A DNA stretch of 18,394 bases. It comes from Castellaniella sp044508625 (GTDB taxonomy: Bacteria > Pseudomonadota > Gammaproteobacteria > Burkholderiales > Burkholderiaceae_B). The notes beneath the pieces were generated by a model that worked only from the letters and a program-made list of their open reading frames with translations, ran no database searches and was not told the DNA's origin. The first letter of the stretch is position 1. The number at the start of each line of letters is the position of its first letter. Positions 1 through 5,715 of this stretch are shown here, piece by piece. Location: NCBI GenBank assembly GCA_044508625.1, contig JBIQHJ010000066.1, positions 1 to 18,394 on the forward strand. The letters are read 5' to 3'. The position numbers and the translations under genes were made by a program.

Positions 1-816
1 GTCGAGGTCGGCGTCGTCGAACACGATGAAGGGCGCGTTGCCGCCGAGCTCGAGAGAGATTTTCTTGATCGTCGGGGCGCATTGCGACATCAGCTCGCGG
101 CCTATCTCGGTCGATCCGGTGAACGAGAGCTTGCGCACGATGGGATTGGCCGTGAGCTCGCCGCCAATGGCTTTCGCCGACCCCGTGACGACGTTGAACA
201 CGCCCGGCGGCAGGCCGGCGCGCTCGGCGAGCTCGGCGAGCGCGAGCGCCGAATAGGGCGTCTGGCTCGCCGGCTTGACCACCACGGTGCAGCCGGCGGC
301 GAGCGCCGGCCCGACCTTGCGGGTGATCATCGCGTTGGGGAAATTCCAGGGGGTGATCGCCGCGACCACGCCGACGGGCTGCTTGATGACGACCAGGCGC
401 CGCCCCGCGGCGGGCTGGGGGATCGTGTCGCCATAGACGCGCTTTGCCTCCTCGGAGAACCACTCGATGAAGGAGGCGCCGTACAGGATCTCGCCGCGCG
501 CCTCGGCGAGCGGCTTGCCCTGCTCGGCGGTCAGGATCGCCGCGAGGTCTTCCTGGTGGGCCAGCATCAGCTCATACCATTTGCGCAGCAGCGCGGCGCG
601 TTCCTTGGCGGTCTTGGCGCGCCAGGCGGGCCAGGCGGCCTCCGCCGCCTCGATGGCGCGCCGGGTCTCGGCCGCGCCCATCCGGGGCGTGGTGCCGAGC
701 GCCTCGCCGGTCGAGGGGTTGCGGACCGTCTGGGTCTCTTTCCCGTCCGCCTCGTGCCAGGCGCCGTCGATGTAGCCTTGTTGCCTGAATAGCGCGGCAT
801 CATTCAGTTTCAGCAT
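1..816 (-). CDS. gabD: NAD(P)-dependent succinate-semialdehyde dehydrogenase (5' part; C-terminus beyond the left edge)
   Basis: Aldehyde dehydrogenase superfamily enzyme oxidising an aldehyde, most likely succinate semialdehyde, to the acid. The window holds the first 272 codons with no stop; the full family length is about 480. Visible motifs are EQGKP at 98-102, TPWNFP at 155-160 (Asn158, oxyanion hole), a FTGSTEIG-type cofactor loop, and LELGGNAP at 255-262 with the general base Glu256. The catalytic Cys, expected about 30 residues later, lies outside the window. The start is the ATG at 816, preceded by AAAGGA in the 12-bp gap after the upstream dehydrogenase stop, so the two are cotranscribed. 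It is the last gene seen in the sigma-54 operon. The GabD-like motifs make succinate semialdehyde the best guess; glutarate or malonate semialdehyde remain possible. Confidence 0.93.
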   Translation of the reverse strand, partial: MLKLNDAALFRQQGYIDGAWHEADGKETQTVRNPSTGEALGTTPRMGAAETRRAIEAAEAAWPAWRAKTAKERAALLRKWYELMLAHQEDLAAILTAEQGKPLAEARGEILYGASFIEWFSEEAKRVYGDTIPQPAAGRRLVVIKQPVGVVAAITPWNFPNAMITRKVGPALAAGCTVVVKPASQTPYSALALAELAERAGLPPGVFNVVTGSAKAIGGELTANPIVRKLSFTGSTEIGRELMSQCAPTIKKISLELGGNAPFIVFDDADLD

Positions 817-828
817 TTCTCAATTCCT

Positions 829-1737
829 TTACCGGTCGGCCGGGCGTCCCAGGCCGGAGAGTTCTTCGAGCAGGGTGACGTAGGCGAAGAAATCCAGTTC
901 GCCGCGCCCTGATGCGATCATAGCGCCGAGGAACTGGCGCGATATCGCGACGAGCGGCAGGGGCACGTTGGCGTCGCGGCCCGCGCCCAGGGCGAGATCG
1001 AAATCCTTGGCCATCTGCGCGGCGGTGAACATGGGCGCGAAGTTCCGCGTGGTCAGCAATTCCGCCTTGTAGGCGAGCAGCGGCGAGCCGACGACGCTGT
1101 TGTTGATCACCTCGATCATCTGGGCCCACTCGACCTTGCCGTGCTCGGCCAGGGTCAGCGCCTCGCCCATCATCGCCGCCGTCACGCCCACCATCATGTT
1201 GATGGCGATCTTGAGGTATCGGGCCTGTTCGGCCTCGCCGAGGTAGTAGAGTTTCTTGCCCAGCGCCTGCAGCAGGGGCAGGCACTGCTCGTAGGCGTCC
1301 CGGGGCCCCGAGGCCAGGATGGTGAGCGCGCCGGCGGCGGCCGTCGACGTGCTGCCGGACACCGGGGCGCGCAGGTAATGGACCCCTTTTTCCCGGGCGG
1401 CCGCGGCCACGCGCTCCGACATGGCGGGGGAAATGGTGCTCATGTCGATGAACACCAGCCCGGGCCGGGCGGCCTCGAGCAGCCCGCCCGCATTCAGCGC
1501 GATGCCCTGGATCGCATCGTCGTCGCTGACCATGGAAAACACGATGGCGGCTTCGCGCCCCAGGGCCTGGACGGAGTCCGCCAGCTCGGCCCCTTTGTCC
1601 AGCAGGGGCCGGGCCCGTGCCGCCGAGCGGTTGTGGACCATCAGCGCGTGCCCCGCGTCGAGCAGCCTGGCCGCCATCGGGGCGCCCATCTTGCCCAGGC
1701 CGATCCATCCGATCCGGGCGCTGTTCATTGCATTCAT
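829..1737 (-). CDS. NAD(P)-dependent beta-hydroxyacid dehydrogenase (3-hydroxyisobutyrate dehydrogenase family)
   Basis: A 302-residue oxidoreductase of the 3-hydroxyisobutyrate/tartronate semialdehyde/succinic semialdehyde reductase family, which interconverts a beta- or gamma-hydroxyacid and its semialdehyde. An N-terminal Rossmann fold shows GLGKMG at 13-18. The substrate motif region DMSTISP is at 98-104 and APVSGS at 124-129. The catalytic lysine is Lys176 within LKIAIN, with Asn180 four residues on, followed by the all-helical C-terminal domain. Length is typical. It sits 13 bp after the DoxX gene and 12 bp before the semialdehyde dehydrogenase, so the pair may reduce or oxidise the same semialdehyde intermediate. 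The start is the ATG at 1737; a second ATG three codons later is possible but lacks its own ribosome site. Exact substrate cannot be read from the sequence. Confidence 0.93.
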   Translation of the reverse strand: MNAMNSARIGWIGLGKMGAPMAARLLDAGHALMVHNRSAARARPLLDKGAELADSVQALGREAAIVFSMVSDDDAIQGIALNAGGLLEAARPGLVFIDMSTISPAMSERVAAAAREKGVHYLRAPVSGSTSTAAAGALTILASGPRDAYEQCLPLLQALGKKLYYLGEAEQARYLKIAINMMVGVTAAMMGEALTLAEHGKVEWAQMIEVINNSVVGSPLLAYKAELLTTRNFAPMFTAAQMAKDFDLALGAGRDANVPLPLVAISRQFLGAMIASGRGELDFFAYVTLLEELSGLGRPADR

Positions 1738-1750
1738 GTCCGGCCCCCGC

Positions 1751-2146
1751 TCAAGCCTGTCCCCAGTGGAGCATGGCCACCACCACGCAGGACAGGGCCC
1801 AGAATATGGGGAATTCCATGCCGTTGAGGTTCCAGAGCCATTTCATGCATTTGTTGCAGAAACAGACCGCGATGGCGGCGACCATCAGGCTGGCCGCCGC
1901 GAGCAGCGCGGCCCACGGTGTATAGATGCCGAACAGCAGGCCGGCGGCCGCCACGATCTCGACGACCATCGCGATCCTCATCCAGAAGCCCGCCGGCTTG
2001 AATCCCGCGGCCTGGAAGAAGCCCAGCGCCGGCGGGGGGTTGCCCACGATCTTGAAGTAGATGTGGGGTATGAAGAACAGGCCGCAGATGAAGCGCAGCA
2101 ATACCGCGCCCTGGGTGAAATCGAATGTCGAGAGGGTGGAGGACAT
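1751..2146 (-). CDS. DoxX-family integral membrane protein
   Basis: A 131-residue protein with four hydrophobic helices (roughly 11-32, 56-75, 78-97 and 111-128) and the overall pattern of the DoxX/DoxD family of small inner-membrane proteins, some of which are quinone-linked redox subunits. An unusual feature is a Cys95-x-Cys97-x-x-Cys100 cluster at the end of the third helix, which could bind a metal or act in thiol redox. The ATG at 2146 has AGGGA just upstream. It lies between the M24 hydrolase (79-bp gap, GC-rich with palindromic stretches) and the hydroxyacid dehydrogenase (13-bp gap), so it is part of the operon. A redox or membrane-anchoring role for the pathway is inference; family members are often poorly characterised. 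Confidence 0.85.
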   Translation of the reverse strand: MSSTLSTFDFTQGAVLLRFICGLFFIPHIYFKIVGNPPPALGFFQAAGFKPAGFWMRIAMVVEIVAAAGLLFGIYTPWAALLAAASLMVAAIAVCFCNKCMKWLWNLNGMEFPIFWALSCVVVAMLHWGQA

Positions 2147-2225
2147 GGTTCCCTGCGTATGGAGAGTGCGCCGCGCGGGCCTGGGCCCGTCGCGGCGCCA
2201 TGGACGGTACGCCCGCGGCGGGCCC

Positions 2226-3479
2226 TCAGAAGACGTCGCAGCCGGGCAGGCCGCAGGAGATGAGGCGGTCCGACGGGAAGTTGGTGATGACCTCGCAGCC
2301 GTCCTTGGTCACCACGACCTCCTCCTCGATCCGCGCCGCGCCGGAGCCGTCGGCCGCGCCCTTCCAGGTCTCGACCGCGAACACCATGCCTTCCTTGAGC
2401 ACCGTGTTCTGGCCCTTGAAGCGGCGGCTGATGATCGGGCGCTCCCAGAGGCTCAGGCCGATGCCGTGGCCGTACTGCAGCAGGAAGGCCTCGTCCTCGT
2501 TGGCGTAGCCGAATTCCTGGGCGGCCGGCCAGACGCTGGCGACCTCCTCGACCGTGGCGCCCGGGCGGATCGCGTCGATCGAGGCGCTGATCCATTTCGA
2601 CGCGGTCTCGTAGGCCTCGATCTGGTGCTTGTTCGGCTCGCCGCACACGAAGGTGCGGTAGTAGCAGGTCCGGTAGCCGTTGAAGGAATGCATGATGTCC
2701 AGGTAGATCATCTCGCCCGGCTGGATGATGCGGTCGGAGAACGTGTGCGAGTGCGGGGTGCCGCGCGGGCCGGCCACCGAGTTCACGCATTCGACCCTTT
2801 CGGAGCCGAGGCGAAAGAGGCGGTCGTTGGCGATCGCGACCAGCTCGTTTTCACGCACGCCCGGGCGGATCGCCTTGCAGATGTCGTAGTAGGTGGCGTC
2901 CACCATGGACGCGGCGACCTTGAGGCATTCGATCTCGTCCCGGGTCTTGACCTCGCGGGCGTCGAGCATCGCCTGCTGGCCGTCGACCACCTCGATGCCC
3001 TCGTTCTCGAGGGCGCGCAGCATGGGCAGCTCGAGCAGGTCGATGCCCAGCGGCTCCTTCTCGATGCCGTAGTGCACGAGCATCTTCTTGATCTGGCGGG
3101 CGAAGTCCTGCTGCGCGCCGACCTTGGGCGGCAGCGCGCCCTGCATGTTGCTGATGGGGGCGGCGACGCGGTCGGCGATCCACGGTGAGCTGATGCGCTT
3201 TGCGGGCGGGGCCGGATCCCACAGGAAGGCCTCGCCGTCGCGCGGGCACAGGGCGTAGCGGTCGAACTTGTCGCGGACCCATTCACCGATGTGGGTGCCG
3301 GTGATGTAGCGCACGTTGTCGACATTGAAGCAGAGCACCGCGCCCAGGCCGGAGGCCTTCACCGAGGCTTGCGCGCGCTCGAAGCGCTCGCGGATCATGC
3401 GCGAATAATCGATGCCTTGTTCCCAGTCCTTGGCCATCGTGCCCCAGGCGGCGGTGGCATGCGGTCTGTTGTATTTCAT
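2226..3479 (-). CDS. M24-family 'pita-bread' hydrolase (aminopeptidase P / creatinase / ectoine hydrolase-like)
   Basis: A 417-residue protein with a creatinase-type N-terminal domain (about 25-180) and a C-terminal M24 catalytic domain (about 185-400). Comparing with the dinuclear metallopeptidase pattern, Asp261 (YLDIMH), His338 (YGHGIGL), Glu370 (VFAVETW) and Glu385 (RIEEEV) match four of the five metal ligands. The second Asp, expected eleven residues after Asp261, is replaced by Cys272 in GYRTCYYRTF. This makes a standard Xaa-Pro peptidase unlikely or at least altered, and favours a small-molecule C-N hydrolase such as those related to creatinase or ectoine hydrolase. The start ATG at 3479 has AAGGAG six bases upstream. 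It follows the flavin oxidoreductase by 42 bp in the same operon. Family assignment is firm; substrate is unknown. Confidence 0.92.
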   Translation of the reverse strand: MKYNRPHATAAWGTMAKDWEQGIDYSRMIRERFERAQASVKASGLGAVLCFNVDNVRYITGTHIGEWVRDKFDRYALCPRDGEAFLWDPAPPAKRISSPWIADRVAAPISNMQGALPPKVGAQQDFARQIKKMLVHYGIEKEPLGIDLLELPMLRALENEGIEVVDGQQAMLDAREVKTRDEIECLKVAASMVDATYYDICKAIRPGVRENELVAIANDRLFRLGSERVECVNSVAGPRGTPHSHTFSDRIIQPGEMIYLDIMHSFNGYRTCYYRTFVCGEPNKHQIEAYETASKWISASIDAIRPGATVEEVASVWPAAQEFGYANEDEAFLLQYGHGIGLSLWERPIISRRFKGQNTVLKEGMVFAVETWKGAADGSGAARIEEEVVVTKDGCEVITNFPSDRLISCGLPGCDVF

Positions 3480-3521
3480 CTTGACTCCTTGGTTTGCTTG
3501 TCTTGGATGCCGCGGCCGGGA

Positions 3522-4637
3522 TCAGGCCGTGACTTCCTGGCGATGGGGAAAGAGCTGCGGGCGCAGCTTGGGCAGGCAGGGGGTGGAGCGGGCCGGATAG
3601 GACGCCTCGGCGCCCAATGCCTCGGCCGCGTGCCAGGGGAAACGGGGATCCCACATCGCGCCGCGGCCCATGCAGATGAAGTCGGCCTGGCCGGATTCGA
3701 CGATCCTGTTGGCCAGCTCGTGGTCGGCGATCAGGCCTACGACCATGACCGGGATGTCGGCTTCCTTGCGGATGCGCTGGGCGATCTCGGCGTGGTAGCC
3801 GGGGGCGAGGGGGACCACCTGGGCCGGATGGAGGCCGCCGCTCGACACGTCGATGTAGTCGCAGCCGAGCGCCTTGAGTTCGCGCGCCAGCACGACGCTC
3901 TCGTCGACCGTCCAGCCGCCGTCCACCCAGTCGCAGGTGGAGAGGCGGGCGCCCATGGGCTTGTCCTTGGGCCATGCCGCGCGCATCGCCTCGAACTGCT
4001 CGAGGGCGAAGCGCATGCGGTTGTTGAGGCTGCCGCCGTATTCATCGTCGCGCTGGTTCGACAGGGGCGAGAGGAATTGGTGCGTCAGGTAGCCGTGCCC
4101 CGCGTGCATTTCGATCAGGTCGTAGCCCACGCGCTCGGCGCGCCGGACCGAGGCGGCGAAATCGTCGTAGAGCGCCTTGATCTCGGGCTTGGTCAGCGCG
4201 CGCGGGGTGTGCCAGCCGGCGGCGTACGGGATCGCCGACGGCGCCACGGTTTCCCAGGCGCCCTCCTCGGCCGACAGGGATTGCCCTCCGAGCGCCGGCG
4301 GCTGCGTGGAACTCTTGCGGCCGGCGTGCGCCAATTGGATGCCTTGCGCCGCGACGCCGAATTTCTTGTTGAAGTCGATGACCCGCTTGAGCGCGGCCTC
4401 GTTCTCGTCGGTGCAGAGCGTCGCGCATTTGTGCGTGATCTTGCCGACTGCGTTGACGTTGGTCGCCTCGGTCATGACCAGGCCGAAGCCGCCGATGGAA
4501 AAATTCCCCAGGTGATAGAGGTGCCAATCATTGGCCGAGCCGTTTTCCGAGATGTACTGGCACATCGGCGACACCACCAGGCGGTTCTTGAGCGTCAGGC
4601 CACGAAGCTCGAAGGGACTGAAAAGCGGACTGTGCAT
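3522..4637 (-). CDS. NADH:flavin oxidoreductase, old yellow enzyme family (YqjM-like class)
   Basis: A 371-residue FMN-dependent (beta/alpha)8-barrel ene-reductase, first gene of the sigma-54 operon. It carries the YqjM-class signature: Cys26 and Tyr28 in SPMCQY (redox-tuning Cys and FMN contact), Gln101 and HAGRKSS at 104-110, the substrate-anion pair His178 and His181 with Tyr183 in HAGHGYLTHQFLSP, Arg231 for phosphate, and GRGAMWDPRFPW near the C-terminus. Related enzymes reduce activated C=C bonds of enones and unsaturated acids or act on xenobiotics. The ATG at 4637 has AAGGAG about nine bases upstream. The leader is about 65 nt from the predicted sigma-54 start. Being operon-proximal suggests it performs the first reductive step, but that is inference. 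Confidence 0.96.
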   Translation of the reverse strand: MHSPLFSPFELRGLTLKNRLVVSPMCQYISENGSANDWHLYHLGNFSIGGFGLVMTEATNVNAVGKITHKCATLCTDENEAALKRVIDFNKKFGVAAQGIQLAHAGRKSSTQPPALGGQSLSAEEGAWETVAPSAIPYAAGWHTPRALTKPEIKALYDDFAASVRRAERVGYDLIEMHAGHGYLTHQFLSPLSNQRDDEYGGSLNNRMRFALEQFEAMRAAWPKDKPMGARLSTCDWVDGGWTVDESVVLARELKALGCDYIDVSSGGLHPAQVVPLAPGYHAEIAQRIRKEADIPVMVVGLIADHELANRIVESGQADFICMGRGAMWDPRFPWHAAEALGAEASYPARSTPCLPKLRPQLFPHRQEVTA

Positions 4638-4673
4638 CGTAGATAACTCCTTTTAAGCGTTCGGATGCGACCA

Positions 4674-4694
4674 AGCCCGATCAAGCACCGGGCT
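4674..4694 (-). promoter_or_regulatory. Stem-loop in the 5' leader of the OYE operon
   Basis: AGCCCG (4674-4679) and CGGGCT (4689-4694) form a 6-bp perfect stem with a 9-nt loop. It would sit just downstream of the predicted transcription start and upstream of the ribosome site of the flavin oxidoreductase. It has no following U-run, so it is not an intrinsic terminator; it may stabilise the mRNA 5' end. Confidence 0.4.
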
Positions 4695-4711
4695 ATCTCT
4701 GTCCTTTTTTA

Positions 4712-4727
4712 AGCAAGATGCGTGCCA
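4712..4727 (-). promoter_or_regulatory. Sigma-54 (RpoN) promoter of the OYE-M24-DoxX-HIBADH-SSADH operon
   Basis: Reading the minus strand, TGGCACGCATCTTGCT matches the RpoN consensus TGGCACG-N4-TTGCW at every defined position, with GG and GC correctly spaced for the -24 and -12 elements. It points at the flavin oxidoreductase start at 4637, predicting initiation near 4701. An IHF site and an inverted repeat lie upstream in the expected order. No sigma-54 activator gene is present in the window. Confidence 0.88.
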
Positions 4728-4742
4728 GTTTTCTTGTCGCGT

Positions 4743-4755
4743 CAATCGATTGATT
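4743..4755 (-). promoter_or_regulatory. Predicted IHF binding site between enhancer and sigma-54 promoter
   Basis: The minus strand reads AATCAATCGATTG, an exact fit to the IHF consensus WATCAA-N4-TTR. A run of six A bases lies about ten bases further upstream on the same strand, as in strong IHF sites. Its position, between the inverted repeat at 4800-4834 and the RpoN promoter at 4712-4727, is where a DNA bend would bring an activator onto the polymerase. Confidence 0.7.
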
Positions 4756-4799
4756 CCAATGAGGTTTTTTCGTGGGTGGCTGAGATCTACGATATGGCC

Positions 4800-4834
4800 G
4801 TCTCATTCTTCAGACATTCGTACCAATCTGAGAC
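4800..4834. promoter_or_regulatory. Candidate upstream activating sequence for a sigma-54 enhancer-binding protein
   Basis: GTCTCA (4800-4805) and TGAGAC (4829-4834) are perfect inverted repeats separated by 23 bp. On the minus strand the pentamer TGTCT also occurs twice in direct orientation (4831-4835 and 4812-4816), about two helical turns apart. The centre lies about 90 bp upstream of the -24 element, a usual distance for an activator site. The protein that would bind is not in the window. Confidence 0.5.
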
Positions 4835-4853
4835 AGCTCGAGCGCGGACGCGC

Positions 4854-4940
4854 GCAAAAAGAAGACCCCGCCGTTTCCTGAACCGCCCCCCAAAGCTTGG
4901 ACTGGTGTCCAACTTGGGGGGCAGTTCATCCGGCGGGGCC
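4854..4940 (-). terminator. Intrinsic terminator downstream of the YgiW-like gene, with its hairpin loop interrupted by an insertion
   Basis: CCCCGCCG (4866-4873) pairs perfectly with CGGCGGGG (4931-4938). On the minus strand the stem is followed by TCTTCTTTTT, a U-rich tail, so it would end leftward transcription coming from the qseBC-ygiW genes and insulate the sigma-54 operon control region. Between the stem arms sits a 50-bp palindrome. Removing it with one TCC copy restores CCCCGCCGTTTCCGGCGGGG, an 8-bp stem with a four-base loop. The tail on the plus strand is poor. Confidence 0.7.
4879..4928. mobile_element. 50-bp palindromic mini-element (possible solo IS ends or MITE) with TCC direct repeats
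   Basis: The element begins TGAACCGCCCCCC and ends GGGGGGCAGTTCA. The two arms pair over about 20 bp: five pairs, one mismatch, nine pairs, a 3-versus-1 bulge, six pairs and a TGGT loop. TCC flanks both sides (4876-4878 and 4929-4931), as a 3-bp target duplication would. The TGAAC...GTTCA ends and short duplication are reminiscent of IS3-family insertion sequences, but there is no internal coding sequence. Family assignment is inference; a structured RNA element is the alternative. Confidence 0.55.
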
Positions 4941-4950
4941 TTTGGGGTGA

Positions 4951-5140
4951 GCGCAGGGCTCGATCAGGGTTCGATCGGGGATCTGGGTCCGATCGGGGCT
5001 CGAACAGGGTTCGTTCAGGGCTCGATCCGGGTCCGATCCGGGTCCCATCCGGGATCAGGGCCCGGTCAGGGTCCGGTCAGGGTCCGATCAGGGTCCGATC
5101 AGGGTCCGATCAGGGTCCGGTCAGGGTCCGGTCAGGGCAG
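4951..5140. repeat. Degenerate 11-bp tandem repeat array (unit GATCAGGGTCC)
   Basis: About seventeen head-to-tail copies of an 11-bp unit, with two shortened copies, fill the gap. The copies near 5085-5130 are almost identical (GATCAGGGTCC or GGTCAGGGTCC), while those near 4951-5030 have diverged (GATCGGGGCTC, GAACAGGGTTC, GATCCGGGTCC). The last copy overlaps the stop codon of the YgiW-like gene (5132-5134). Because 11 is not a multiple of three, an apparent plus-strand reading frame through the array cycles through all phases and is not taken as coding. With the terminator and the operon control sites, this array accounts for the gene-free stretch 4638-5131. Confidence 0.85.
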
Positions 5141-5542
5141 CACGGTCATGCGCTCGACCTCGAACTCGGTCTTGCGCAGGCCCTTGTCGAACTCGCCCAC
5201 CAGTTCCACGCGGTGTTCGGCGCTCACGGTCTGGCCGGCGGGGAAGTCCTCGTCGTCGATCTCCACGGTGATGCGTCCCGTCGCGTCCTCGAAGACATAG
5301 TGCTCGTCGCCCTCGAAGGAAACGATGCGGCCCTGCAGCCGGGCGAGCTGGCCGTCGTGGCCGGTATCGAGCAGTTGCTTGACCGTCGCCAGCGGCACGT
5401 TGGTGGGGCCCGAGTACGTGCCCTGGGCGGCGGCCTTGGGGGCGTTGCTCGGGCCGGTGTAGCCTGCGGGCTGGGCGATGGCGGTGGCGGCGCCCAGGGC
5501 CAGGATCGCGGCGGCGGCCAGTGTGGACAGGGTAGGTTTCAT
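5132..5542 (-). CDS. ygiW: YgiW/YdeI-family periplasmic stress-tolerance OB-fold protein
   Basis: A 136-residue exported protein of the bacterial OB-fold (BOF) family. Residues 1-23 form a Sec signal peptide with AIA-Q at the likely cleavage site. Two short repeats, YTGPSNAP at 28-35 and YSGPTNVP at 43-50, precede the OB domain (about 52-136), with the usual YVFEDATGRITVEID core strand at 82-96. Members contribute to tolerance of oxidants, metals or cationic peptides; in enterobacteria ygiW lies next to qseBC. Here it follows the sensor kinase by 173 bp on the same strand and may be controlled by that system. The ATG at 5542 has AAGGAA upstream. Its stop codon lies inside the terminal 11-bp repeat, so repeat expansion abuts the coding end. 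Confidence 0.9.
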   Translation of the reverse strand: MKPTLSTLAAAAILALGAATAIAQPAGYTGPSNAPKAAAQGTYSGPTNVPLATVKQLLDTGHDGQLARLQGRIVSFEGDEHYVFEDATGRITVEIDDEDFPAGQTVSAEHRVELVGEFDKGLRKTEFEVERMTVLP

Positions 5543-5599
5543 GGTTCGATTCCTTGTGGTTTGCGAAAGAAGCTCCGGTTTCTGCGGAACGGTTCCATT

Positions 5600-5617
5600 A
5601 GAAAGGCCGAAGCTGAA
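5600..5617 (-). promoter_or_regulatory. Motif upstream of ygiW-like gene shared with the qseB-like promoter
   Basis: AGAAAG-N3-GAAGC-TGAA (plus strand) is found about 60 bp upstream of the YgiW-like start and again, as AGAAAG-N2-GAAGC-GAA, at 7783-7798 upstream of the response regulator. The shared sequence may be a response-regulator site. The one-base spacing difference and lack of other copies keep this tentative. Confidence 0.3.
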
Positions 5618-5650
5618 GGCAATCTGATGGTGTCGGCCTGATGGCGGATG

Positions 5651-5662
5651 GCCCGATCGGGC
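5651..5662. other. 12-bp perfect palindrome GCCCGATCGGGC
   Basis: It lies in the gap between the sensor kinase stop and the YgiW-like gene, in a GC-rich patch. As a hairpin it has only a small loop and no U-tract follows, so it is not called a terminator. A dimeric regulator could bind it. Confidence 0.3.
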
Positions 5663-5715
5663 TGCCCGGCGGGTCCGTCAGCCGGTCGGCTCGGTCGGTC
5701 CCGTCGGCGGTCCGA

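Noticed and set aside
2147..2225. GC-rich palindromes between the M24 and DoxX genes as a terminator
   Set aside because: GGGCCTGGGCCC and GCCCGCGGCGGGC are symmetric but have tiny loops and no U-tract; operon continuity seems more likely.
3291..4646. 451-codon plus-strand open frame antisense to the OYE and M24 genes
   Set aside because: It is a GC-bias shadow of two clear enzyme genes; it shows no family motifs and is rich in Ala, Arg, Gly and Val.
4951..5140. CRISPR-like array
   Set aside because: Units are 11 bp and directly abutting, with no unique spacers and no cas genes.
4722..5300. Long plus-strand open frame across the repeat array, 192 codons
   Set aside because: It crosses the 11-bp repeats in all phases, has low-complexity Ser/Gly/Arg composition, overlaps the RpoN promoter and the YgiW-like gene, and has no ribosome site.
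5542..5640. Sigma-70 promoter for the YgiW-like gene (TTGCCT and TCTAAT or TAATGG on the minus strand)
   Set aside because: Spacing is 14-16 bp and the hexamers are only partial matches; not reliable by eye.
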